Assembly (NCBI GenBank): GCA_027257055.1
Contig: JAPVLO010000138.1
Span: forward strand, 4,340,001-4,404,000
Length of the DNA: 64,000 bases
Source: Cephalopachus bancanus
Lineage: Eukaryota; Chordata; Mammalia; Primates; Tarsiidae
Direction: 5' to 3'
Below, piece after piece: positions 22,700-35,459 of this stretch. Position 1 is the first letter of the stretch. The number at the start of each line of letters is the position of its first letter. The position numbers and the translations under genes are program-made. A model generated the notes under the pieces. That model had not been told where the DNA came from. It was given only the letters and a program-made list of their open reading frames with translations, and made no database searches.

Positions 22700-25600
22700 A
22701 CATGAGTCTATGTAAGAATACTATATTTCTTAAGATATAAGTACTAGCAGAAGATGTATGTGATTGAAAGTATAATTAGACTAACAGAGATAAAAAGAAA
22801 TGCAGTAACTAAGAAACGATAACTACTTCTGGCGTAGAAAAGGTTACTATGAAAAAGCAATGAGTAGTAATTTTCTTTTTACTAAAGAAAGTGCTAAAGG
22901 AATCTATCCTGGTATCGATTGCAGACAGATTATATAATTGTTATTTGTGCATTTTCACTGGCTGCACACTAGAGATTGCTTTTCGGAGAGAGAAGGCAAA
23001 TGTCACATGGTTCATGTAAATGAGCTGAATTAACCATCTACAGAGTGCTTCTAAGGCTGAGCACTAACATTCAAATTTTACTCTTATGAATGGTCACATA
23101 CAGCAGTAGTCTGTAAACTTAAAGAAAAAACATATACCCAGTTGGCATGTGACATACTACTGCACAAGATAATAAAGCTGCTTTCAGATTTCTGCCATGT
23201 GATTGTCTTGTTAAGTGGAAGAAGACCCTGTTTATTAAATGAAAGGGGTCATAGGAAATGGTCTTCACAACAGATGGAAGACAGACATCCTGTTCCTCTG
23301 ACGACAGGTATAAACCTTTTTCTGTTTCTGATGGTGCTTATCCCACAAACCAAATGCTCACAATGACAGCACCTATCTGAGACATTCTGCTAAGGGTTAC
23401 TTAAGTAATCTAGTCTTTGTCAGCTATTGATTAAAGGGACATCACATACTGGACTGAGTTATGGCCATTTTGAGTGTCAGGTTTCCAGTCTTACAGACTG
23501 GAAATGACCCACAGGGTCATTTACCTGTAAAGTCATATGACATCTAACCAGTAGAGAATGAATTCTGAATGATCTTTCATGACTGAAAGTATTAGGCTGG
23601 AACAAGGACTTGAAGAACAATAAAAGAAAAAGTACTCATGGAGAACATTTGTATATATTTAAAAACTGGTAGGACTTTTTCTTTGGTTAAATGACAAAAT
23701 CTTTAAGTTTTTTCACCTGGTTAAAAGTAATAAATCTTACATATACACGAGTTGCTTAGGATTATTACTCTTACTTCCTACAAACCAATACTGGATAAAA
23801 GTGAAGTAACATTGAGAAAGAAACAGCAAGTCAATACTTGGGCTGAGACCTAGTCCCTTACTAACCTGACAAATGTAGAAGTAAGGCCTTAATTTTCTTC
23901 CAAGTGAGCCAGAATTCAGTATAGCCTTTTGATATTCCATCACCTCTTGGCTTGTTTGACTTCAGATTCATTCCTCTCGTTTCTCCTGCTCTTAATTAGT
24001 ATCAAACAAACACTGAGCTAGCCTTCTTTCTAGACTTCGGATCAAATGGTTTCTGGCTAAATTTGGCCAAAAAAGAAAAAAGTACAAGCAGTGCCAGGTG
24101 CCATTGCTGGCTCTGCTCCCCAAGACCCTCCTTTGGTTCCAGAATGAAATAAGTGATACAGGCCCCTGAGCTCTGAAAACAAGACTCTCTCCTTTTGTCC
24201 CTCCAGCCCAGCAATAGCAAAAGGTGCCTACTGTGCTCACCCTGGGTTCTCTTTCACATTTCCCTACTGGTAGTTTGGCTTTCCATTCTCTATGTAACTG
24301 ACTCCCTCAATTAAATTATGTGTATTTTAATATTCAGAGCAGCCCCTTCTTTCCCGGTTTGAATGAACCAATAAAGTTCTTGGAACCCGAGGTAGTCCCA
24401 AGATGGAAAAATTCTCAAGTTGGGCTTCTAAGGTGAACTACTCACATCTTAGAGTGGGATGTTGTAGATCAGTGATTTGCAGTGGTGTTATTACATCAAT
24501 GGTCACCTGTAGTTGCTTGGAATAAAATGCTGGTCGAAAAGAAGACTTTAGAAAATTAAAGAGTAGCTTCACTTGATCACTCACCATGACAATAATAACG
24601 CTTGCTCAAACTGCAAGGCAGAATGACCACTTCCGCTGGCACTGGAAAGATGATAGAAACAGCAATTTCAGAGCACTGAATTGGGAGCTTCAAAACTGAT
24701 GTTCAAAAGAATCTTTTACTTCTTGAAGTTGCAAGGAAAACACAAGCAGTTGTTAATCTGGCCTAAAATCTAATCGTGCAGGTGACAGAATCATAAGTCA
24801 AGATGAACACACATTTCTACCAAGCCTGTTGTGTAAAGGGAGGGTATTAACGGAGAATCAGTGGTACTGAAGGACTTGAGGGTAGGTATACTGAGTGACC
24901 ACAAGTGAGTAAGAGAAATTGTAATGCCTGACTTTCCCTGAATTTCCTTTGCAAGCAGAAGCAGTCCCAGAGAACCACAACCCCCCCGTTAGTCACAGTC
25001 TATTGAAAACAGAAGGCTTACTCATGAGAGATTTTGAAGTTTTACTTAATGAATAAACTTCTTAAGAGTGTTCCCTTAGACCCTGATCATTTCATTTTAT
25101 CAGAAAAATAAAACAAAGCTAAGGTAATAAAAAAAAGATAGAAAAATATCGCTAGTAGGCTCTTGTAATTTATGTATCAAAGCAATCATTTTATGTGTTC
25201 CCTTTTAAGCTGTCTGTCTGCAATGCTGTCTAAAAACAGATTTGCTCTTCTACAATTTTTTAGGATGTGAAGCCATATGAGGAAACAAGGTTGAACATGG
25301 AAATATGGTGTTTAGCTCTGCATTAAAAAGATCATGAAATCATCATCAAAACTACAAGTCAATGTGCATTGATTGAAATGGATATTTTAATAACAATGAT
25401 ACACAAAGAAAAAAAAAAGAGTGTTCCCAGTGTAAAAAAAAAAAAAAAAAAGTGGAGAATGATATTGCAGTATTCAGGGACTTGGACCTGTGGTAACATT
25501 TTACCATCCATCAAAGAGCAAGGAGTAAAAAATGAGAGCCCAGTCAGACTTAGAAGCACAGAAGTTACCCCAGTTGTAGAGAAATGTAGTAAAAGAACTG

Positions 25601-26265
25601 CAACAACAATACTCAATCTCACCTGTTAGTGTGTCCATTGCCCAAACCCAGCTAAAAGTCACAGGTTAGGGAGGCATGGCTGAACGGTAAAGGTAAGCCT
25701 CTGAAGATATATAGCAGACAGTAAAGTTTGAAAAATAACCCAGAGAAGGAGGAGACAAATGGATTTCGTCAAGCACATTCCACTCTTTTGTCCATCTTCA
25801 TCCGTTCCCAATCTTTACTTGAGAAAAAAATTCTACTCTCAGTCTAGAGAAGATACCCTGTCATTGAAAGACGATCTCAATTCACTTATAATTCCCCATG
25901 GAACCATAATTATAACATTAACCACTATCTGTATTCTTCAGATAAGGTAGCAGAGAAATAATGGAAAGGAGAATTGGTTAACTTAAGCTGTAATGGCCTC
26001 ATTGTTTTGCTGTGTGCCTGGTCACTAGGCCTGAACTAATAAACAGAGCTTTCTTCCTACACCAACTGCTCCATGTTCCTCTTATCCTCTGACAGCATCT
26101 TATCTGTTAAAACAAAACAACAACAACAAAGACTCCAGTATCGCTTACCCTCTGACAGCATCTCTGCCTGATAGATTATCCAAATATAGATTGCTTTAGG
26201 GTCCAAGTCTGCAATGGACCTGTGTTGATGCAGTATGTCATTGATCATTAATAGTGGGCATAGGA
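22700..26265. other. Long unassigned stretch without genes
   Basis: Mostly AT-rich sequence with no repeat I can name. A possible LTR-like portion sits at 23990-24370, where 'ccctcaattaaattatgtg' near 24303 recalls LTR 3' ends; this is weak. A purine-rich tract (25400-25455, ending in an A-run) and a foldable site at 23478-23527 are the only structural features. Open frames here are short and without domains. Confidence 0.4.
23478..23527. other. Potential three-way-junction fold
   Basis: Two adjacent perfect 9-bp hairpins, 'tttccagtc'/'gactggaaa' (23482-23490 with 23496-23504) and 'aaatgaccc'/'gggtcattt' (23502-23510 with 23514-23522), share three bases. They are enclosed by an outer 5-bp stem 'caggt'/'acctg' (23478-23482 with 23523-23527). 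The pairing is plain in the sequence; any function is unknown. Confidence 0.6.
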
Positions 26266-26269
26266 ATGA

Positions 26270-28560
26270 GAAGACACACCCCAGTGAAACCTCTGGATTG
26301 GTCTTCCTCAGCCCTTGTGGTGTAGTAGAATACCAGTTCTTCCTTTATAATTGGGCTTAAGCACTCTGATCAGAAGTCTCACCTTATTCTCTAATATTCT
26401 CCAATCCTATTTCAGTAGCATGAGGAGACCCAGATGGACAGTGCGCCATTTCCAGAACCAAACTATGATCTCTAGAGTATAAGCATATCTCCTTTGGCTA
26501 CTTGTACACCAAACCCACCAAGTCCAAGGCTACAGAGATGAGCAGCAATGTCCTGCAATGGACTATCAGATAGATTAGAGAAAGAGGCCTATCTCCCATT
26601 TGGTTCCCAGACTTATACTCACTAAAGATAAATTGGAATCATAACTTGAACGGCAGTGTAACAGCAGGATGTAAGTGTATCTTCAATAGGCTATAGCACT
26701 ATTTTATCAACATTTTTTTCTCTGAATGAGGAGTTCATGGTAAAACCAATGAATCCCTTATACATGAGCTCATTGTTACATTTCTGTGACTGTAAAATGA
26801 GTTTGTTGTTTGAAAGCAATGATGTGCAAGATAACATGCCCATAAATAAGGCATGCTGTAAATCCACTAATGGATGTTCTGGCAGAAGGATTCAGATAGG
26901 AAAGGCAAATTTATATGGACTTATTCCCATGAAGACAAACCACAACCTTACACCTGAAAAAAGAGGTTCTAAAGTAATCTAATGGTAACATCTGTTGACA
27001 AGTTGGCAGGTGGCAGCCAGATTGACCTTAATGAGAGGAAGTCTGTTTTTGAGCCCGAGCCTAGCCTATATTGCTACCTACATGCCCTACTTGTACACGG
27101 ACTCATTGAGGAGGCAATGGAATATTCAAAAAATGAGGTTAAATGATATTAACAGGATGGTCAATCTTGTTCAGCTCATTATTGAAAGTCTCTTCTGTGG
27201 TAGATCCTTCTTGAAAGCATCCAGTTAGTACATGAATTATTCCATGTGTCCTTATTCTAGAATGTTCACCCATATGCATATTCCCAATCCTTCTTGTTGC
27301 AAATATTCCAATTTCATTCATTTCTCCAGCAAGACAAGACTTAGTCACTACCCATGAATCAATGTAGATCAATGTCACACATCAACTTTTTTAAAAGTGT
27401 CTCAATCATTAGACGTACTGCTTCTCATTCTCAGGAAAAGATTTCTCTTCACCATTGTCTTTGACAACCTCCCTAAGTCAGGCTGTAATGTAACAACTCT
27501 GTACTGCCAGATGGACCATGCTACCATGCAAATACATCTGTAAACCTATGCTGTTTTCTCATCCGTTTACTGGTCCCTAAGAATTCACTATGATCACCCG
27601 TGTGTGGGTTGACTAAGAAGCAGTGAAATTGTAGGAGTCAGTGTTTGTGAGTTTGAACTGTCTGCTCATGCTAATTCCTTGCACATTCTAGACCTCTAGA
27701 GGAGGGTCCCACATATACCATTATCATTTGACAATGACATGTTGCTGCTAATATCCAACATGATGATTTTATGCAAAATATAGGCCCCGTATGTGACCTG
27801 AGGAAGAGGAATGGGCCTGCCCTTGATTATTCAGTTGGGGCTTGGCAGAGGCCACATCCAGCATCCCTATCTGCCACACAAATTGTCTTCATCATCAACG
27901 GTGCTGTCTTGTTAGGTAGAACAGGCAAAGCAGTTTGCATCTCAGATGCTTCAGAGACTTCTCTTGCTCCACTTTCCACTCAAAACTAACTCAGTTATGG
28001 ATTTCCCTGTAAATGAGCTAGAACACCACCATTTAAAATTCAATAAAACCCCCATGTATTGTAATTTGGCTTATATCTGTGGCAATACAAGGTGTATTAA
28101 GATGCCTTTACTTTAGAGGAATCACCCCCACGTTTCCCAGCCACTGGAAGAAGTCACTACTCTGGCAGCTCCTAAGCTTTCCCAGGGTTTACTGCTTGCA
28201 CTTTGGTATAAATGTATCTCATTAAAGTATAGAAGGAACTTGCTATTTCCTCTTTACCAGATTGGTTAATGAAATGTTTACTTGGTTAGGAATGCTGAGT
28301 AGGAAGAACATACTATATTTACTTCAACATTTCCATTTTCTAAACTTCTGGACTCCTTTTTCTATATAGTATGCCAGGCACATACTGGCATTGGCTCTGG
28401 ACCATTATTAAGTCCAGGATTTCATTATCCAACAAACCAAACAGTTGAGGTCCATTCTAAGGGCTGGAGATGATATTTTAAATTCTGGATTCCAAGTAAT
28501 TGCATACATATTGACACATTTAGCCTAAAACAATTTTATATGCCATCCTTATTCTTCTTA
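26270..28560 (-). mobile_element. Decayed ERVL endogenous retrovirus pol fragment
   Basis: Read antisense, this follows the pol region of ancient ERVL elements. Recognisable blocks on the plus strand include 'ttggttcccagacttatact' (26599), 'attggaatcataacttgaac' (26632), 'tttctctgaatgaggagttc' (26718), 'tgcccataaataaggcatgc' (26838), 'ctacccatgaatcaatgtag' (27348) and 'gcatccctatctgccacaca' (27860). Their order matches integrase-to-RNase H-to-RT read backwards. No frame longer than about 80 codons survives. No LTR is recognised at either side. Edges are approximate, since both ends fade into unassigned DNA. It is a dead fossil. Confidence 0.65.
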
Positions 28561-28804
28561 CACTATTGAGATTCTTTCCTAGAATGGACAGGAGAAAATT
28601 CTCTCCAAAGTTAAGTAATTAAAAGTTTCTTGTTTTTTGTTTTTTTAATCAACATCTAATTTCCTCAGATTAGGAGAAGGTCTGATTTTACTGGTAAGAG
28701 AGTTTCAAGGGAAATTGAAGGTTCAAGTTTCTTAGACCTTTTAAAATTTTCATCTAACATTTTCAATTTAGTATAATTTGCCTCCAGTCCCCACAAGGCT
28801 GTTC

Positions 28805-29420
28805 ATTGATTTGATGAATATTTACTGACAACTTACATCTATAAATACATCAATGAAAGCAAACATAAAAACAAACAAAAACTCCTAACCTCACAGTCGC
28901 ACAGTAGAAAAAGCAAATAATATGATAAATAAAATATAAAAGTCTGTTAGTGGTTAGTTCTAAGAAAAAAAAAATTTATTCAGGAAAGGGCCCTGGATAG
29001 AACATGTCAGTGATTGTGCAGCTGCAATTCAGATAAGGCTCTTGCTAAGAAGAGAACATGAAAGGTAAGAGCCTTAAACCTTGAAGGCACAATCCATTAG
29101 GACTACAGGGTACTGAGCATTTCAGGCAGAGGAAACTTCAAGGGCAAAGCCCTTGAAGCAGAAGTGTAACTGATCGCTCAGTGAACAATGAGAAGGCCAG
29201 TGTTGTGGGGAGTAGGATAAAATGGGGAGAGAGTTAGGGATGAAATGAAAAGGGTCCTGATCTAAAGAGCTGTGTACATTATTTTAAGAACTTCAAGATT
29301 TAATCTCAGACAGTTGCAACAGATTGAAGTGGGGTGGTCAGAGGGACTCAGTGGAAGCAGAGAGTCAGGAGGTAATAGTAGTAATATGGAGTAACCAACT
29401 AGGTAGCTAGGTGGTTGAGA
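28805..29420 (-). repeat. L2 LINE fragment
   Basis: Starting at 'gatgaatatttactgacaac', the order of 'ctcctaacctcacagtcgca', 'catttcaggcagaggaaact', 'caaagcccttgaagcagaag', 'gagaaggccagtgttgtgg' and 'ttaagaacttcaagatttaa' is that of antisense LINE-2 (3' UTR and ORF2 end). Highly diverged. Confidence 0.6.
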
Positions 29421-31085
29421 ACAAAGACATTTTCTTCACTATGGGATTGAGAAACAAATTTGAGTGGAGACATTTTCAACCTCAGGGATAACTAAGACCC
29501 TCATTCCCTCTAATCTCAACCCAATCAGATTTTTACTCCCGAATTCCACCCAAACTACCCTTGCCAAGTCACCGGTTATCTCCTTATTCTCTGCCCTCTG
29601 ATCTCCTCTTTTTAGATTTCAAACATTAGAACAAGCACATGTGTGGAGAACGGTCATGACGGGGACATTAATCTGACTGAGTTTAGAAACCAGATGTGCA
29701 AAGGCTTGTCTGAAAACACCAGCTGCTAGCCACAAGAAGTCATTGGGGGAGTGATGTTCAGGCTTCAGGGGAAGCAGAACCCGTGCCCCTGAGACAGTTG
29801 AGTTCTGGAATAGCCCCTTTACATGGGGGAGGACAAGCAGTCCCACACCTAGGCTCCTGTATAGAGACGCCACAGTGCTGCAGGTGTATCTGATAAGGGC
29901 CTAACAGATAGGTAGGTGTGGAGTTTCCTATAGCTAGGTCTCTTGCTTGCATGCACGGTTTTGCAGCAGCTGCTGCAGGCATGAAAGAGCATGAAGCATT
30001 TCTACAGCCCTCAAGTTTTCCTAGTCTAACCTGCCTACTCTACCGATGTTAAGTGAAAAAAGCCAGTCACAGAAGGCGAGTAGATACACATTAACTTCTG
30101 TGGAAAGTAACCGCAGGACTGCAAGAAGGAATGCGAGACCGAAGACAAAAGCAACCTGGGACATTGTGAGTAAATGGCTACATTACATATGCCAGATTTT
30201 GCTCTGTTATTGAATAAAGGAGGTAGAATAGCAAAATAAGCAATGGGAAAGTGAATAAAGGGAATGTTAAGTCCAATTTTACTCAAAGGCCCCTGCATGC
30301 ATGCTGGTTTTCAAGTGTGGTGCAATACTAATGCTCCTAACCTGACTTAATCATTTTAAAATATTGAAATAAAAAATTAAAAGGCTTAAGAAATTCTGTT
30401 TCTGAGTGTTATGCAAAGCCATGATGAAGAGCAAATATTTTATTTCAGGGATTAAGCATTAATTATCTGGAAGTTTTACTTATTCGGAACATCTAATTTT
30501 CCAGAGGGTACAATATAAATGAAATGTTACTAGCCTATTACAAAGGGTGATCCATTAGTGCCTATTACTAATTAGTAATAGAGCAAACTCCTATTAATTT
30601 CATTTACCACTTGCCTCCAAGTAAAGCATGAGCTTCATTAGTCAACAGATAATTAAAACATAGCCGCAGCATATTCCTATAGAGTCAATACGCACAAAAT
30701 GTCATACAGCTATTATATATAAATTTGCTACCTTAGGCAAGAATTATGTGTATGGATAATTTAATTCAAGATGTATAACCAAAAATATACATTTGTTACC
30801 ATAGAATATTAGATATAGCTTTTTACACATTTCCATTGGCTTTTTATTTATGACCCAATTAATTTAATTGATTATTTAAAACCTATTAGAATAAAAGTAA
30901 GCATGGTGTATTCGTATTTATCAAGTGCCAAACATATTCCCCTAAAAAAGTAGATGAATTAATTAATGATTGATGAACTTGAGTATATGAATAAAACTCT
31001 GAACATCTGAGAAGTAAGAATTACTCATGGTTCCAAGCTACTAAAAAGCAGAGTCAATGTTCAAAATCTGAAAAATTCTGATGCT
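29421..31085. other. Unassigned sequence; mixed GC then very AT-rich
   Basis: 29620-30000 is richer in GC, includes the 16-bp palindrome 'tgcagcagctgctgca' (29962-29977), and matches no repeat I know. 30360-30950 is AT-rich with many TAATTA-type motifs and a 20-bp perfect palindrome (30562-30581). A piece near 29510-29590 might be sense L2. No gene. Confidence 0.4.
30562..30581. promoter_or_regulatory. 20-bp perfect palindrome with TAATTA core
   Basis: 'ctattactaattagtaatag' is its own reverse complement. The core TAATTA is a classic homeodomain binding sequence, and several other ATTA and TTAATT motifs lie within 350 bp. Regulatory function is speculation. Confidence 0.3.
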
Positions 31086-31089
31086 ACAG

Positions 31090-31262
31090 TTCAGTCGTTC
31101 TCACAGTGTGGTCTCCCTGAGCAATAGCATTGGTAACCCCTGAGAATGTATTATAGATGCAAATTCTTGGGCACCGCCATGGATCAACTGATTCCAAATT
31201 TTAGGCGGTGGTTTAGCCTTCTGGGTGATTCTGACTCAAGCTGAATAATGAGAATCATCTTA
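31090..31262 (+). mobile_element. MER5A-like hAT DNA transposon relic
   Basis: 'cagtcgttctcacagtgtgg', 'gatgcaaattcttgggcacc', 'tggatcaactgattccaaat' and 'gggtgattctgactcaagct' are in MER5A order. This is a non-autonomous hAT-Charlie element of about 170 bp. Confidence 0.8.
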
Positions 31263-31923
31263 AGAGTCAATGCTTCCCTCTCAGTGTCATAGAACTTCTG
31301 TAATTTAGTAAAATTTCATCCACAATATCTCCACAGGCTACAGTTCTTACATGTCTTCTCCGTGATCCTCCTTCTGCATCCAACTGCTTCCAGAGGACGA
31401 CCCATATACATCAACAAAATTTTCCATCGATCTCAGACTTCTAGTTGTGTTCCATCAATCCACAGGAAACAATGGCAGGAAATTTGAGGAAGGAAAGAGA
31501 GGGATTTCAGCGTGCTTATTACTCCAGCGATTTCCCTGTCATGTTGCTTTGGGCTGGCTTTATCCCTTAGTTTTACAATGTCCATTTTAGCACCAGATTC
31601 TTTCTCTAGTACCTGGTTACTGTCTCATCCCCTGTGCTTTCATTACCAGAGGTAGAAAAGATGTCCTATTTACAGTCCCCCCAGCTATATCTGTTGTGGC
31701 TTTCCTGCACCATAACTAACACATTTTTACTTTTTAAACAATTCCCAATATGAGAGTGCCACATATTACCCATAGGACAACTGACCACCTCCATGGTCAT
31801 AATTTAAATCAATGAACACTGTTTCATATAGTTCACTTTTAAAATAGCCTTTATTAAATTTGTAATATATAATTACTCAAGCGTGCTCAGACTACATCCC
31901 CAATAAATGACATCTAAATCTAA
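31263..31923. other. Unassigned DNA
   Basis: Nothing recognised. Composition is mixed with a few CpGs near 31390-31530. Confidence 0.35.
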
Positions 31924-31939
31924 AAAAATGCACTTTCTT

Positions 31940-32249
31940 TTGTTGTTGTTTTTTATTTTGTTTTGTTTTTGAATTGTAGTCTCTTCATCACCCAGGATGG
32001 AGTGCAATGGCATGCTCACGGCCACCCCAGCGTCCACCTGCTGGACTCAGGCAATCCTTCCGCCTCAGCCTTCCAAGTAGCCGGAACTACAAGCACGTGC
32101 TACCACACTCGGCTAATTGTTTTTATTTATTGTGGCGACGATGTCTCACCAAGTTGCTGGGGCTGGTCTCAAACCCACGAGCTCAGGCAATCCACTCACC
32201 TTGACCTCCCAAAGTGCTGGCATTACAGGCTGAACCACCAAGCCCAGTC
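31940..32249 (-). mobile_element. Alu SINE, full length, moderately decayed
   Basis: Antisense Alu with a T/G-rich tail (31940-31972) and left arm ending 'gctgaaccaccaagcccagt'. Flanks 'aaaaatgcactttctt' (31924-31939) and 'aaaaattcattttctt' (32250-32265) differ at two bases, a slightly aged target-site duplication. CpGs are mostly lost, so it is older than the Alus at 6197, 18311 and 61649. Confidence 0.93.
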
Positions 32250-32715
32250 AAAAATTCATTTTCTTAGTTAGTGTGACACTGGGTCTAAGTAGCTAAGTTA
32301 GACTAAGTTATGCTACAGTAACAAACAATTTCTAATACCTCACGAGTTTAACACAGGAAAAAGGTTTGGTTTTCCTTATGCAAAAACTGATGAACATGAG
32401 GAAAGCCCTCTTCTGGGAGTGACTTCAGTAATTATGTAGCTCCACATCAAAAGCAGAGAAAGATGGAAGACTTATACTCACCTATAAATGCTTTGGTTAA
32501 GAAATGATAGACATAGATTTTGCCAATGTCCATTTGTCAGCTCTTAAGACTCAATCCAATGCAAGGAAATCTGGGTAATATTTGTAAACATTGTCAAAAG
32601 AGATAATCTTCATTCACCATGGAAAGGATAAATTATGGAAAAAAAGCTACATGGGGAAAATTATTCCATATATAATTTGCATAAACCTCTTTTTAAAATC
32701 TCTTAGTAAAGTCAC
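32250..32715. other. Unassigned DNA
   Basis: Short gap between the Alu and the following L1M. Nothing recognised. Confidence 0.35.
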
Positions 32716-34470
32716 TTTTTTTGTTTATAATGCATAGCAGTTTTATCGAGATGTAATTCACATGCCATAAAATTTGTCCCTTTAGGTTATACCCAATTTT
32801 TTTGGTAAGTTTGTATAGTTGTGCAACCATTACCACATTCAATTTTAGAGAATTTTCATCTTATCCAGAGATTCATCTTTACCCATTAACAGTTCCTACC
32901 TTTCTCTCTCCAATGCCACAGTTCTAGGTAACCATTAATCTATTTTCTGTCTCTATACATTTGTCTACTGTGGACATTTCATATAAATGAGATCAGCTTC
33001 TGTGACTGACTTTCTTCACCTAACAATGTTTTTTCTTAAGATTCAGACATGTTAGCATATATTAATGTTTCATTTCTTTTCATTGCCAAATAACATTTCA
33101 CTGTATGAATAGAAATTTGTTGGCCCATTCTTCAGTTAATAGACGTTTGGGTTGTTTCTTTTTGCTTTTTGGCTACTTTGAATAATACTGCTATGAACAG
33201 TTATGTCCATGTTTTTGTGTGAACTTGCATTTTCATCTCTTTTGTATATGCCTAAGAGTAGAACTCCAGGGTCACATGAAAACTCAATGCCTTTTGAGAA
33301 ACTGCCAGACTCTTCCAAAGTAGCTGTACCATTTTACATTCTCATTGGCATTATATGAAGATGATGATTTTTCTTCATCCTAACAAAACATTTTTCCATA
33401 ACCATCCTGAAGTGGTATATCATTCTGATTTTTATTTGCATTTTCCTAATAACTAGTAGTGTTGAGAAATTTTTCATGTGCTTAGTGGCCATTTGTATAT
33501 CTTCTTTGGAGAAATATATATTTTGCTCAATTTTTAATTGAAATCTTTGACTTTTTTTTAGCATTGAGCTGTATGATTTTATATATCCTCTGTAAGTAAG
33601 TCTCTTATTAGGTAATTTGCAAATATTTTCCCCATTCTGTCTTTTACCTTTCTTTATGGTCTTCTTTGAAGCATAACACTTTTCATTTTAATTATAATTT
33701 ATTTTTACTTTTGTCACCTGTGATTTTGTTTTATATCTAAGAAGTCTATGCCTCTTCCAAGTTTATGATGATTTACTCTGATCTTTCCACTGAAGATTTG
33801 TATAACTTTGGCTTTTATGTTTAGGTCTATGACTCATTTAGTTAAGTTTTTTATATGGTACAAGGAGTCATACTTCATTTCATTGCATGTGAATACCCAA
33901 TAGTCTCAACACTATTTTTTGAAAAGGCGATTCTTTCTCCATTGAATTTTCTTGACTCCTTTGTTGAAAATCAATTAATCATGGTGAGACAGTATTTTTT
34001 CTGGAATCTAAATTTTATTTTGTTGATCTTTATGCTATTCCTACAATGTTTTGATTCCTGTAGCTTTGTACTAAACTTTATATAGGAAGTGTGCCTTCCA
34101 AATTTGTTGTTCTTTTTTAGATTGTCTTAATTTTACTGGGTCTCTTAATTTTTTTAATATATAGAACTAGTTTGTGAAAATTTTCACAGTTTATTTTTGA
34201 ACTTATTTTGTTAAACGTATTCCTAAGTATTTTACTATGTTTGAGGAAATTGTAAGCGGAATTGTTTCCTTAAGTTCATTTTGGGGTCTTTCACTACTGA
34301 TGTATAAAAATACATTTTTCTGTATATCGATCTTATTTCCTGAAAACTTGTTATATTGTTTTATTCATTCCCAAAACTTTTTAGTGAATTCTATTAAATT
34401 TTCTGTATACAACAAGACACTATCATTTGCAAATGGAGATAGTTTTACATCTTTACTTCTAGCTGAGTGC

Positions 34471-34595
34471 CTTCCTTTCTCCCTCTCTTCCTCCTTCCTT
34501 CCTTCTTTCCTTCCCTCCTTTCTTCTCTCCTTGCTTCAACCCCTTCCTTCCTCCTTTTCTTTCCTCCTTTCTTCTCTCTCTCTCTCCTTTTCTTT
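34471..34595 (+). repeat. Pyrimidine-rich (TTCC/TCTC)n tract
   Basis: About 125 bases almost entirely of C and T, with TTCC, TTTC and TCTC units, expanded within the L1M. Confidence 0.9.
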
Positions 34596-35114
34596 TGTAC
34601 TAGTTAAAATGCCCAGTAAAATGTTGAACAGAAGTGACAAGAGTGACATCCTTGTCTTGTTTATGATTTTAGGTGGAGAGCCTTTAATCTTTCACTATTA
34701 GGTATTGTTAGCTATAGATTTTTCTTAGTGGATCTTTATTAGGTTGAAAAGGTTCCCTTCTATTTCTAGTCATTGTTTCACGTATCCTGGAACTCTACTT
34801 GGTTTAGTTATGTATGTAATCATTATATCTTTTTGATGGATTGGCCCTTGGAGATTTTTGAGCTTTTTAAATATATAGATTAATGTTTTACATCAAATTT
34901 GGAAAGTCTTCAACATTAAGTCATCAAAAAAAATTTCTACTGCTTTCTCTCTCCTCTCTTCCTAGTACTCCTGTTATGCATATGTTTATGGTAAATAATG
35001 TCCCACACTCTGTAGCATTGTTCATTTTTCTCTTCTTTTATCGTTGCTCTTTGGATAATTTCTTTTAATCTGTCTTCATGACTGCTGATTCTTTCATCTG
35101 TTATCTTTAATTTG

Positions 35115-35118
<4 letters not shown>

Positions 35119-35160
<42 letters not shown>
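35119..35160 (+). repeat. (TG)21 microsatellite
   Basis: A pure TG run of 42 bases just upstream of an antisense Alu, probably grown from sequence at that Alu's A-tail end. Confidence 0.97.
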
Positions 35161-35165
<5 letters not shown>

Positions 35166-35166
35166 G

Positions 35167-35459
35167 TTTTTTTTGGGGGGGGGGATTTGGCATCTTACTC
35201 CATCACCCAGGCTGGAGTGTAGTGGCACTCACAACCACCCCAGTGCCGACCTGCTGGGCTCCAGCAATCCTTCTGCCTCAGCCTTCCAAGTAGTCAGAAC
35301 TACAGGCACACACTACCACACCTGGCTAATTTTTGATTTGTTGTAGAGACCAGGTCTCGCCAAGTTGCCCGGGCAGGTCTCAAACCCAGGAGCTCAGGCA
35401 ATCCACTCCCCTCAGCCTCCCAAAGTGCTGGGATTACAGGCTGAGTCACCGACCCCAGC
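35167..35459 (-). mobile_element. Alu SINE, full length
   Basis: Antisense Alu starting with a T-run and an unusual run of ten G's (35175-35184), followed by 'catcacccaggctggagtg', and ending 'gagtcaccgaccccagcc'. It splits the L1M. No clear target-site duplication remains, because the tail side has been overtaken by microsatellite. Confidence 0.92.

Noticed and set aside
29962..29977. 16-bp palindrome as a regulatory site
   Set aside because: Built from a CAG/CTG triplet repeat, which is palindromic by composition; no further support.
34471..34595. Pyrimidine tract as a splice branch/polypyrimidine signal
   Set aside because: It is a microsatellite expansion inside an antisense L1M, with no exon nearby.
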